From NCBI GenBank assembly GCA_003158365.1, contig PMIW01000235.1, forward strand, positions 8,173 through 50,852: DNA of 42,680 bases. The letters are read 5' to 3'. Source of the stretch: Ignavibacteriota bacterium. GTDB taxonomy: Bacteria; Bacteroidota; Ignavibacteria; Tepidaquicellales; Tepidaquicellaceae. Numbering within the stretch: position 1 is the stretch's first letter; the number at the start of each line of letters is the position of its first letter. The translations under genes were made by a program, and so were the position numbers. Below are positions 34,586-42,296 of the stretch, piece after piece. The notes under the pieces are model-generated. The model ran no database searches. It was not told the origin of the DNA and was given only the letters and a program-made list of their open reading frames with translations.

Positions 34586-35848
34586 ATGAATTTAATAATT
34601 TTATTTTTAATGCTTTTTACTCAAAAGCAGGATACGCTGAAGCTGAACGACTGCTACGACAGGGTTTACGAGAAGTATCCTAATGCTTATCAGAAGACTC
34701 TTTATGAATCCTCATCGGGATTGAAATTAAAAAACCTCGATGTGAATTATCTTCCGCAGATTTCATTTAAGGGACAGGCAACATACCAGTCCGATGTTCC
34801 GGGAATCAGTCTCCCTATTCCCACTATCAAAATTCCCGAAACAAGCAAAGACAGGTATCAGCTTTTGCTCGATGTAAAGCAGTTGATATATGACGGAGGA
34901 AGTACAAGCTCACAGAAAGATGTGGAAGAATCACAGCTTTATTCGGATAAGCAGAAAGTGGAAGTCGAGCTTTACGGCCTGAAGCAAAGAGTAAACGATT
35001 TGTATTTTTCTGTTCTGCTTCTTCAGGAAAAGAAAAATATTTATACGGCTTACTACAACGATGTACAGTCGAAGATTAAAGAGATGACTTCGAAAGTGGA
35101 GAATGGTGTAACCCAGAAAAGCAATCTCTATATACTGCAGGCGCAGCTTCTGCAGATTGAACAGGACCTCGAGAGTACAGAAACGGACAAGACTGCATCA
35201 ATAAAAATGCTTGGTGAACTGATGGATAAAAATCTGGACAAAGATATCGCATTGAAATTGCCTGACCCGCAGGTAAATAATTATGAGATTACCCCGGGCG
35301 ACAGGCCCGAATATAAGCTTTTCGAATTCCAGAGAAACCAGTTTGATGCAATGAAGAGTTCGGTTAATACAAGGGTCCTTCCCAAGCTGAATATATTCGG
35401 CCAGGCAGGTTACGGAAGACCCGGGCTGAATATACTTGATAACTCATTCCAGCCGTTTTACACGGTAGGGATTAACGTTTCGTGGAATCCGATTAACTGG
35501 AATTCGAACAGCAATGAAATTCAGATTTATGAAGCAAATAAAAATATGATTGATAAGCAGAAAGAAACTTTCGATAAAAACCTGAAAGTTTCGCTTGAAA
35601 AATATAAATCCGAAATACAGAAATACGAATCGCTGATAAAAAAAGACGAAGAGCTGATAACATTAAGGGATAAGATAGTCGAGAGCACTGCTTCGCAATT
35701 GTTAAACGGAACAATTACATCTACAGTATACTTAACAGAACTTAACAATAAAAATCAGGTTTTACTGACATATAAAACACATATCGTGCAACTGATTCAG
35801 TCAAAAATAAATTTTTTAACTACAAAAGGAAGCAAAATTTATGAATAA
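34586..35848 (+). CDS. TolC-family outer membrane efflux protein
   Basis: A 420-residue outer-membrane factor. A short signal peptide (about 1-13) is followed by two repeats of long coiled-coil helices and beta strands, as in TolC. The first repeat includes 'YLPQISFKGQATYQSD' and 'QLLLDVKQLIYDGGSTSSQK', the second 'VLPKLNIFGQAGYGRPG' and 'VGINVSWNPINWNSNSNEIQ'. In both, the G-x-D/N-G and W-type turns before the helix are typical. It should form the trimeric exit channel used with the adaptor and ABC permeases encoded downstream. Its 3' end overlaps the adaptor gene by eight bases. Inclusion of the channel gene in the operon is a difference from E. coli ybhGFSR, which lacks one. Confidence 0.92.
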   Translation: MNLIILFLMLFTQKQDTLKLNDCYDRVYEKYPNAYQKTLYESSSGLKLKNLDVNYLPQISFKGQATYQSDVPGISLPIPTIKIPETSKDRYQLLLDVKQLIYDGGSTSSQKDVEESQLYSDKQKVEVELYGLKQRVNDLYFSVLLLQEKKNIYTAYYNDVQSKIKEMTSKVENGVTQKSNLYILQAQLLQIEQDLESTETDKTASIKMLGELMDKNLDKDIALKLPDPQVNNYEITPGDRPEYKLFEFQRNQFDAMKSSVNTRVLPKLNIFGQAGYGRPGLNILDNSFQPFYTVGINVSWNPINWNSNSNEIQIYEANKNMIDKQKETFDKNLKVSLEKYKSEIQKYESLIKKDEELITLRDKIVESTASQLLNGTITSTVYLTELNNKNQVLLTYKTHIVQLIQSKINFLTTKGSKIYE

Positions 35849-36728
35849 AATATATTTATACCTGCTCTTGTCGCTTATATTTTTTATTTCATCCTGCGGG
35901 AAGAACGAAAAACGCTCTGATGCATACGGAAATTTCGAAGCTGTCGAAACCATTGTATCTGCTGAGGCGACAGGGAAACTTATTGATTTCAATATCGAAG
36001 AAGGCCAGCTTCTCGAAAAGGATGCAACTATAGGGAATATAGATGCTGACCAGCTTTCATTAAAAAAGCAGCAGCTCGAAGCGCAGAAAAATACGATTAA
36101 GACAAAATTTAAAAATGTCTTTTCACAGATCAACGTTTATCAGGAACAGAAAAAAGTAAACCAGACCGAGAAGAATAGAATAGAAAGACTGTTAAAAGAT
36201 GAAGCCGCAACCACAAAACAGCTCGATGATGTTAACGGAAACCTTAATGTTCTCGACAAGCAGATTGCCTCGATTGAATCACAGAATTCGACCACAATAC
36301 AGGAAATGAAAGGTATAGATGCCCAGATAGATCAGATTCAGGACCAGATAAACAAAAGTGCAGTGATAAATCCCGTGAAAGGAACTGTGCTGATGAAACT
36401 TGCCGAGCAATCGGAAATTGTAAATTACGGAAAGCCGTTATACAAGATTGCGGATATAAGTGTAATGGAACTGAGAGTATATGTAAGCGGAGAGCAGTTA
36501 CCCGGAATAAAACTGGGACAAATTGTAAGGGTGTTAATTGATTCGGGTAACGGCGGGTTCAGGGAACTCGAAGGAACAATAAGCTGGATATCATCTAAAT
36601 CCGAATTTACTCCGAAAATAATTCAGACTAAAGAAGAAAGAGTAAATCTTGTTTATGCGGTAAAAGTAAGAGTTGCAAATGACGGCTCACTGAAAATAGG
36701 TATGCCGGGAGAAATCGTCTTTAAATAA
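35841..36728 (+). CDS. HlyD/RND-type periplasmic adaptor, lipoprotein (YbhG-like)
   Basis: A 295-residue membrane-fusion protein. The N-terminus has a lipoprotein signal with lipobox 'FISSC' (Cys about residue 19), so it is probably lipid-anchored. The order of elements is then a lipoyl half-motif 'VSAEATGKLIDFNIEEGQLLEKDATIG' (about 39-65), a coiled-coil hairpin (about 70-175) rich in Gln and Lys, the second lipoyl half 'INPVKGTVLMKLAEQSEIVNYGKPLYKIAD', and a beta-barrel domain 'LRVYVSGEQLPGIKLGQIVRVLID'. It would bridge the inner-membrane ABC-2 permeases to the TolC-like channel. It resembles YbhG/YhiI adaptors, which is consistent with the downstream genes. Confidence 0.92.
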   Translation: MNKIYLYLLLSLIFFISSCGKNEKRSDAYGNFEAVETIVSAEATGKLIDFNIEEGQLLEKDATIGNIDADQLSLKKQQLEAQKNTIKTKFKNVFSQINVYQEQKKVNQTEKNRIERLLKDEAATTKQLDDVNGNLNVLDKQIASIESQNSTTIQEMKGIDAQIDQIQDQINKSAVINPVKGTVLMKLAEQSEIVNYGKPLYKIADISVMELRVYVSGEQLPGIKLGQIVRVLIDSGNGGFRELEGTISWISSKSEFTPKIIQTKEERVNLVYAVKVRVANDGSLKIGMPGEIVFK

Positions 36729-36737
36729 TGCTGAATT

Positions 36738-37649
36738 ATGAAAATTGTTGAAGTTAAAAATATAGTAAAGACGTTTGATAAAACAACCGCAGTCGATGAT
36801 GTATCGTTCGAAGTTGAACAGGGTGAAATCTTCGGTCTGATAGGACCCGACGGTGCAGGAAAGACAACGCTTTTCAGGATGCTGACTACTTTATTAAAAC
36901 CCGTTAAAGGTAATGCAAAAGTATTGGGTCTTGATGTGGTGAAAAATTATAAGCAAATCAGGAAAAAAGTCGGGTACATGCCGGGAAGATTTTCTCTTTA
37001 CCAGGATTTATCCGTGGAAGAAAATCTTAAATTCTTTGCAACGATTTTCGGAACTACAGTCGAAGAAAATTATAATTTGATAAAAGATATTTATATTCTG
37101 CTCGAGCCGTTTAAAAAACGCAAGGCGGGAAAGCTTTCAGGCGGAATGAAACAGAAGCTTGCATTGTGCTGTGCGCTGATACATAAACCCGATGTGCTTT
37201 TTCTCGACGAACCGACAACGGGAGTCGACCCGGTGTCCAGAAATGAATTCTGGGATATGCTGCGTAAATTAAAAGAGCAAGGAATCACGATTCTTGTATC
37301 CACTCCTTATATGGATGAAGCATCGCTCTGCGACAGAGTTGCACTTATGCAGAAAGGCAAGACATTGAGCATCGATACTCCGGATAATATTATCCGGCAA
37401 TTTAAAAAATCCCTGTTTGCAATTCATTCCGAAAATCAATATGAATTATTTCAGACTTTAATGAAATATGAACACCGTAATACTGTGTTCCCGTTCGGTG
37501 AGTTTTTACATTATACAGATAAAAGAGAAAATATCAGTGAAGATGAAATTAAAAACTATCTCGAAACATTGAACCTGAAAGGATTAAAAATAAAATCTGT
37601 TAAACCGAATATAGAAGACTGCTTCATGGCATTAATGGAGGAGAAATAA
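36738..37649 (+). CDS. ABC transporter ATP-binding protein (YbhF N-terminal half-like)
   Basis: A 303-residue ATPase. Walker A is 'GPDGAGKTT' (36-44); an aspartate after GP is characteristic of the N-terminal half of YbhF-type double ATPases. The Q-loop region is 'GYMPGRFSLYQDLSVEENL'. The signature is 'LSGGMKQK' (133-140) and Walker B 'VLFLDEPTTGVDP' with D157 and E158. The D-loop and the switch region 'VSTPYMDEASLCDRV' lack the usual histidine: threonine-proline stands where TTH normally occurs. A C-terminal ~80-residue extension follows. It pairs with the next ATPase gene, joined by a TAATG stop-start overlap, to energise the two ABC-2 permeases. Confidence 0.93.
   Translation: MKIVEVKNIVKTFDKTTAVDDVSFEVEQGEIFGLIGPDGAGKTTLFRMLTTLLKPVKGNAKVLGLDVVKNYKQIRKKVGYMPGRFSLYQDLSVEENLKFFATIFGTTVEENYNLIKDIYILLEPFKKRKAGKLSGGMKQKLALCCALIHKPDVLFLDEPTTGVDPVSRNEFWDMLRKLKEQGITILVSTPYMDEASLCDRVALMQKGKTLSIDTPDNIIRQFKKSLFAIHSENQYELFQTLMKYEHRNTVFPFGEFLHYTDKRENISEDEIKNYLETLNLKGLKIKSVKPNIEDCFMALMEEK
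37637..37643 (+). promoter_or_regulatory. Canonical Shine-Dalgarno for the second ATPase
   Basis: GGAGGAG lies five bases before the ATG at 37649. This is unusually canonical for this window, where most genes have no clear Shine-Dalgarno. It falls inside the coding end of the preceding ATPase and confirms the start at the TAATG junction. Confidence 0.75.
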
Positions 37650-38374
37650 TGGAAAACGAAAACATTATTTATGCTGAAAACCTGACTAAAAAATTCGGAA
37701 GCTTTGTTGCAGTTAATTCAATATCGTTTTCAGTTAAGAAGGGTGAAATATACGGATTCCTCGGTGCAAACGGAGCAGGAAAAACTACAGCCATCAGGAT
37801 GCTTTGCGGGCTTTCGACTCCTTCTTCGGGTAAAGCCACGGTAGCTGGTTTTGACGTGTATAAGCAGACTGAAAACATAAAAAAGAACATAGGCTATATG
37901 AGCCAGAAATTTTCCCTTTATGAAGATTTAACGGTTAAAGAGAATATTACTTTTTATGGCGGCATTTACGGATTATCCGATAAAGAGATAAAAGAAAAAA
38001 CAGAATACCTTCTTGATATTTTAAAAATAGGTGATGCAAAAGATAAACTAATTAAATCTCTGCCTCTCGGATGGAAACAGAAGCTCGCTTTCTCGGTTGC
38101 CGTTATACATAATCCGAAAATAGTTTTTCTCGATGAACCTACAGGCGGAGTTGACCCTCTTACAAGACGGCAATTTTGGAATATGATATACGAGGAAGCA
38201 TCGAGGGGTATTACCGTTTTTGTTACAACGCACTATATGGACGAGGCTGAATATTGCAACAGGGTTTCGATTATGTCCGACGGAATAATTGCGGCGCTGG
38301 ATACTCCAAGCAAACTTAAAGAAAAATATAATGCAAACACTATGCACGAAGTGTTCGTGAAAATAGCTCGCTGA
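37649..38374 (+). CDS. ABC transporter ATP-binding protein (YbhF C-terminal half-like)
   Basis: A 241-residue ATPase. Walker A is 'GANGAGKTT' (39-47), Walker B 'IVFLDEPTGGVDP' (D162, E163), and the switch 'VTTHYMDEAEYCNRV' keeps its histidine. The signature motif is degenerate, 'LPLGWKQK' (138-145) instead of LSGGQ, as in the C-terminal half of YbhF proteins. The first ATPase has a normal signature but no switch histidine. The pair may therefore form an asymmetric heterodimer in which only one composite site is fully competent. That is inference from sequence. A 127-base spacer containing 9-base repeats separates it from the permease gene. Confidence 0.93.
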   Translation: MENENIIYAENLTKKFGSFVAVNSISFSVKKGEIYGFLGANGAGKTTAIRMLCGLSTPSSGKATVAGFDVYKQTENIKKNIGYMSQKFSLYEDLTVKENITFYGGIYGLSDKEIKEKTEYLLDILKIGDAKDKLIKSLPLGWKQKLAFSVAVIHNPKIVFLDEPTGGVDPLTRRQFWNMIYEEASRGITVFVTTHYMDEAEYCNRVSIMSDGIIAALDTPSKLKEKYNANTMHEVFVKIAR

Positions 38375-38499
38375 ATCACTGATTTCGCTGAGAAAACAGA
38401 AAACAGAAAATGAAAAGAGAAAACCACAAATTTTATATTAATTTTTGCCCCATGAAATCAAAGAAATCAGTGAAATCAGCGATTTCAGAGGAATCAATG
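38373..38499 (+). repeat. Degenerate 9-bp tandem repeat element in the operon spacer
   Basis: Five consecutive 9-base units lie at 38455-38499: AAATCAAAG, AAATCAGTG, AAATCAGCG, ATTTCAGAG, GAATCAATG. Two related units, GAATCACTG and ATTTCGCTG, sit at 38373-38390 over the previous stop codon, and an A-rich stretch lies between. Cactgatttc (38377-38386) and gaaatcagtg (38463-38472) are also inverted copies that could pair. The repeats are in frame with an ATG at 38452 as a 17-codon frame, probably by chance. This is the only sizeable gap in the operon. Confidence 0.65.
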
Positions 38500-38501
38500 A
38501 T

Positions 38502-39608
38502 ATGAAACGCTTTATCGGATTTTTAATAAAAGAGTTTTATCACATATTCCGTGACTTCAGGACACTGCTGATTTTGTTCGGTATGCCCGTTGCCCAGATA
38601 TTGTTATTCGGATTCGCAATCACAAATGAAATTAAAGATGTTAAAATTGCAATACTCGATGAATCAAAAGACAATGTGACACGGGAAATCAGCGATAAGC
38701 TTCTTTCTTCGGGATATTTTTTGCTTTACGATAATCTGCAGTCCGTAAAAGATATCGAACCCGAATTCAGAAAAGGAATTATAAAAGAAGTGATAATATT
38801 CGAACCAAATTTTTCGGATAATTTATTCAAAACAGGCAGCGCAAATATTCAGCTTATTGCCGATGCATCGGAACCGAACCTTGCAAATATGATTGTAGCA
38901 TATACAACTTCGATAATAACGAATTACCGAAGCGAAATTACAAAATCGGAAGATGTATTACCTTCGATTAATACCGAAATAAAAATGAGATTTAATCCGA
39001 ATCTCAAAAGTGTTTTTATGTTCGTTCCCGGCTTGATGGCAGTAATTCTGCTGCTTGTATCTGCACTTATGACTTCAATTTCAATTACAAAAGAAAAAGA
39101 AATGGGTACAATGGAAGTTCTGCTTGTATCTCCCCTTAAACCATTTCAGATTATTATAGGAAAAGTAATTCCGTATCTTCTTCTTGCTTTTGTAAACGCA
39201 TTTGTGATTCTCGGACTCGCGCAGTTTATATTCGGTGTGCCGATTGTTGGCAATACAATCTTACTTGTTCTGGAAAGCGCGCTGTTTGTTATTGTTGCTC
39301 TTTCACTTGGAATTTTAATTTCAACGATCAGCAATAACCAGCAGACCGCTATGATGATTTCGCTCGGCGGACTGATGCTGCCGACGATTATTTTATCGGG
39401 ATACATTTTCCCGATTGAAAATATGCCTATAGTTTTGCAGATAATCAGCAACGCCGTTCCTGCAAGATGGTTCATAGCAATCGTTAAAGGAATAATGCTG
39501 AAAGGCAGCAGCTTCGGATATATTATGAAAGAAACATTTGTGCTAATAGGTATGGCAGTATTTTTTATCTTCCTCAGCATTATTAAATTCAAAACGAGGC
39601 TGGAATAA
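38502..39608 (+). CDS. ABC-2 type permease (YbhS-like)
   Basis: A 368-residue inner-membrane permease of the ABC2_membrane_3 type. One N-terminal hydrophobic helix (about 15-38) follows 'FLIKEFYHIFRDFRTLL'. A periplasmic domain of ~140 residues ('KDVKIAILDESKDNVTREIS') comes next, then five C-terminal membrane segments with the conserved 'ITKEKEMGTMEVLLVSPLKPFQIIIGK' and 'IFPIENMPIVLQIISNAVPARWF'. The ATG at 38502 is chosen because the family begins with MKRF-like residues there and AGAGGA precedes it. An in-frame TTG at 38445 would add 19 residues encoded by the spacer repeat, which is unlikely. It forms a heterodimer with the next permease for export driven by the two ATPases. Confidence 0.92.
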   Translation: MKRFIGFLIKEFYHIFRDFRTLLILFGMPVAQILLFGFAITNEIKDVKIAILDESKDNVTREISDKLLSSGYFLLYDNLQSVKDIEPEFRKGIIKEVIIFEPNFSDNLFKTGSANIQLIADASEPNLANMIVAYTTSIITNYRSEITKSEDVLPSINTEIKMRFNPNLKSVFMFVPGLMAVILLLVSALMTSISITKEKEMGTMEVLLVSPLKPFQIIIGKVIPYLLLAFVNAFVILGLAQFIFGVPIVGNTILLVLESALFVIVALSLGILISTISNNQQTAMMISLGGLMLPTIILSGYIFPIENMPIVLQIISNAVPARWFIAIVKGIMLKGSSFGYIMKETFVLIGMAVFFIFLSIIKFKTRLE

Positions 39609-39611
39609 TAT

Positions 39612-40733
39612 ATGAGAATAATAAGGTTTATATTGAAAAAAGAATTCCTGCAGATATTCCGCAACAAGGCTATGATACCTTTAATCTTTTTTATGCCTTT
39701 GGTACAGCTGCTTATCCTGTCTAATGCCGCCACGTATGAAATCAAGAATATAAAATTTTCAGTTGTGGATTTTGACCAGAGCAAGTTTTCAAGAGAGCTG
39801 ATTTCAAAATTCACTTCGACCGGATATTTTATTTTAACCGAAAATTCATTTTCCGTTGCTGAAGCAGAAGAAGGATTTAAAAAGAATACTACGAAATTAG
39901 TTTTAAATATACCTGAGGATTTTGAAAAAGATTACAGAAAAAACGGCACAGCGAAAATTCACGCAATCATAAACGCCGAAGACGGCTCGGCAGCGGGAAT
40001 AATAAATAATTACACGATGAATATTGTTCAGCAGTTTGCAGGCGGAGTGAAAACAGAATGGTCGGGTATTGCTGCTTTGGATAATTCCCCTGTGATAAAT
40101 ATAAATTATTCCAACTGGTTCAATCCCGAACTCGATTATAAAACCTATATGGTGCCGGGAATCCTTGTGGCACTTGTATCTATGATAGGTATGTTTTTAA
40201 CGGGAATGAATATAGTCAGGGAAAAAGAAATAGGAACAATAGAACAGCTCAACGTAACCCCGATTAAAAAAATGCATTTCATAATCGGCAAGCTTCTGCC
40301 TTTCTGGATAATCGGAATATTCGAACTTGCTTTTGGCACTACTCTCGGTATGCTTATATTTAATATTCCAATGCTCGGCAGTCCGTTTTTAATTTTATTG
40401 GTCGCATCCATCTATCTTCTTGTTATACTCGGAATGGGATTGTTCATTTCAACATTCACAAACACGCAGCAGCAGGCGATGTTTATTGCCTGGTTTTTTC
40501 TTGTCATATTTATGCTTATGGGCGGAATATTCACTCCCGTCGAGAGCATGCCCGACTGGGCGCAGAAAGTTACATTCTTCAATCCTATCTCTCACTTTAG
40601 CCGTACTTTGAGAATGATTATGCTCAAAGGCAGTGGGTTCTATGACGTCCTGAATACAATTTATGTCCTTGCTGGCTATGCCGCAGTGATGCTTACTTTC
40701 GCTATATTCAGGTACAAGAAAGTTGAAGGGTAA
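39612..40733 (+). CDS. ABC-2 type permease (YbhR-like)
   Basis: A 373-residue paralogue of the preceding permease with the same layout: an N-terminal helix after 'FILKKEFLQIFRNKAM', a periplasmic domain starting 'IKNIKFSVVDFDQSKFSREL', and five C-terminal segments. Conserved blocks are 'VREKEIGTIEQLNVTPIKKMHFIIGK' and 'FTPVESMPDWAQKVTFFNPISHFSRTLR'. It begins three bases after the YbhS-like stop and ends the operon. Substrates of such systems include drugs and cations; nothing in the sequence fixes the substrate here. There is no strong terminator directly after it. Confidence 0.92.
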   Translation: MRIIRFILKKEFLQIFRNKAMIPLIFFMPLVQLLILSNAATYEIKNIKFSVVDFDQSKFSRELISKFTSTGYFILTENSFSVAEAEEGFKKNTTKLVLNIPEDFEKDYRKNGTAKIHAIINAEDGSAAGIINNYTMNIVQQFAGGVKTEWSGIAALDNSPVININYSNWFNPELDYKTYMVPGILVALVSMIGMFLTGMNIVREKEIGTIEQLNVTPIKKMHFIIGKLLPFWIIGIFELAFGTTLGMLIFNIPMLGSPFLILLVASIYLLVILGMGLFISTFTNTQQQAMFIAWFFLVIFMLMGGIFTPVESMPDWAQKVTFFNPISHFSRTLRMIMLKGSGFYDVLNTIYVLAGYAAVMLTFAIFRYKKVEG

Positions 40734-40815
40734 AAAATTTATATTTCGTTTTCTTGTAAAAAAGATTGGAATTTAACTGCACACAAAAATTATAAATCAT
40801 TAAATTTAATTTCTC

Positions 40816-40845
40816 TTGACATTATTTGAAAAGATTTTTAATTTG
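40816..40845 (+). promoter_or_regulatory. Probable promoter of the YCF48-like T9SS gene
   Basis: TTGACA (40816-40821) is followed after 17 bases by TAATTT, and the same region reads TTAATTTG (40838-40845), close to the Bacteroidota -7 element. It lies about 20 bases upstream of the gene, giving a short leader. The rest of the 133-base gap (40734-40866) shows nothing else recognisable. Confidence 0.55.
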
Positions 40846-40866
40846 AATTAATAAATTACCGGGTCT

Positions 40867-42180
40867 ATGAAAAAGTTTACATTTTTCATTATAGCTATTC
40901 TATTCTTTATCATTGTACATTGCACATTGAAAACTGAAAATTGTATGTGCCAGTGGTATCAAATCACTCTTCCTGTATCAGGCATAGTTGATAAAATGCA
41001 ATTCATAAATCAAAATTCAGGATGGGCTACTGTATATCAAAATAGTTATGTTTATGCTCTGATAAGAACAACTAACAAAGGACTAAATTGGACTATAATT
41101 TATTCTGACTCTGCAAAAGTAAAAAAATTTCAATTTATAAACGATACTATAGGTTATTCAACCGGTAAATCGAACGGAAATTATTTAATTTCTAAGACAA
41201 CAAATAAAGGATATAACTGGACAATAATAAGAAGTTCAGTTTCTGATGTAGATAATGGATTTTATATGATAAATAAAGATACTGGATGGGTAAGTATATT
41301 TAGATATCCGAATAGTTATATACTAAGAACAAATAATGGATTTCAGACTCTTGATGAAATTTCTACAGGGTTTGGAAATGGACCATCAACATTATATTTC
41401 TTTAAAGAAAAATATAATGGAGAATATTGTGGATACGTTTTAAACCCGTTAAATTTATACAAGACAACAAACAGTGGATATAACTGGCAATATATTTCCT
41501 GTAATGAAGACGGTAATACAAAAAGTTTTAGTTTTATTAATAAGGATACAGGATGGGTGGTTTTTAATTCCTCAACCGGAAATAATTCGAAGATATTGTT
41601 TACAACAAACAGCGGGATAAACTGGACATTGCAATATAGTTATCCAATGTTTTACGGTTTAGGTAATTTACAGGCATTGAACAAAAATATAATATATTGC
41701 GGTGCAATTCTGTTTTATAACATAATTTTGAAAACAACAAATTCGGGGTTAAATTGGGGAAGTCAAACAAGTCAAATAAATTCAAATGATAATTTATATT
41801 TAGTGGATACTGCGTTGGGTTTTTCCTGGTCAAATAGTGAAGTAGCGAGAACGTATAATGGGGGAGGTATAATTAATTCAATCGTAAATATATCTGATAG
41901 TAAATTAAACTCATATCTTTTAAAACAGAACTATCCAAACCCTTTTAACCCTGTAACCCAAATAAATTTCGAACTTCCAAAAGATGGGAGAGTAAAACTC
42001 GTAATTTACGACATACTTGGAAGAGAAATAAATACCCTCGTTAACGAATTAAAACAAGCAGGTCGTTATACTGTAGAATTTAATGGAACGCAGTATGCAA
42101 GCGGTATTTATTTCTATAGAATACAGGTTGAGGACGGAAAGAGCTTTACTTCTGTAAAGAAAATGGTTTTGTTAAAATAA
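40867..42180 (+). CDS. Secreted YCF48/BNR-like repeat protein with T9SS sorting domain
   Basis: A 437-residue exported protein with an N-terminal hydrophobic signal (about 1-20). It contains at least five repeats with the core 'TTNxGxNW' ('TTNKGLNW', 'TTNKGYNW', 'TTNSGYNW', 'TTNSGINW', 'TTNSGLNW'), each preceded by a strand with 'F(I/Y)(N)xxxGW' character. This is the pattern of YCF48/BNR-type beta-propeller blades. The C-terminal ~88 residues (from 'QNYPNPFNPVTQINFELP' at about 354) form a T9SS type A sorting domain ending 'KKMVLLK'. The likely role is a surface propeller that binds a ligand. The codon use looks more A+T-rich than that of its neighbours (many aaa/aat/ata codons), hinting at a different history. 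Confidence 0.88.
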   Translation: MKKFTFFIIAILFFIIVHCTLKTENCMCQWYQITLPVSGIVDKMQFINQNSGWATVYQNSYVYALIRTTNKGLNWTIIYSDSAKVKKFQFINDTIGYSTGKSNGNYLISKTTNKGYNWTIIRSSVSDVDNGFYMINKDTGWVSIFRYPNSYILRTNNGFQTLDEISTGFGNGPSTLYFFKEKYNGEYCGYVLNPLNLYKTTNSGYNWQYISCNEDGNTKSFSFINKDTGWVVFNSSTGNNSKILFTTNSGINWTLQYSYPMFYGLGNLQALNKNIIYCGAILFYNIILKTTNSGLNWGSQTSQINSNDNLYLVDTALGFSWSNSEVARTYNGGGIINSIVNISDSKLNSYLLKQNYPNPFNPVTQINFELPKDGRVKLVIYDILGREINTLVNELKQAGRYTVEFNGTQYASGIYFYRIQVEDGKSFTSVKKMVLLK

Positions 42181-42209
42181 AAATATCTGATATCAATAAT
42201 AATTTTTAT

Positions 42210-42241
42210 AAAGACTACAAGAAATCGTAGTCTTTTTTTTA
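42210..42241 (+). terminator. Rho-independent terminator after the YCF48-like gene
   Basis: The arms aaagactac (42210-42218) and gtagtcttt (42227-42235) are perfectly complementary with an 8-base loop, and a run of T follows to 42241. It ends the transcript of the preceding gene. The remaining 55 bases before the next start are A+T-rich with no clear promoter. Confidence 0.88.
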
Positions 42242-42296
42242 TTAGATTATTTTTGATTTGAATTTTATTTATTTTACTAAAATTAATAAAAACAAT

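Noticed and set aside
38445..38501. TTG at 38445 as start of the YbhS-like permease
   Set aside because: It would add 19 residues encoded by the 9-base repeat spacer. The ATG at 38502 matches the family start and has AGAGGA upstream.
38452..38505. Small 17-codon gene MKSKKSVKSAISEESMI
   Set aside because: Its sequence is entirely explained by the 9-base tandem repeat, and it has no ribosome-binding site.
39146..39814. 222-codon open frame on the - strand
   Set aside because: It lies antisense to two well-supported ABC-2 permeases and has no recognisable domain; it is a shadow of their codon bias.
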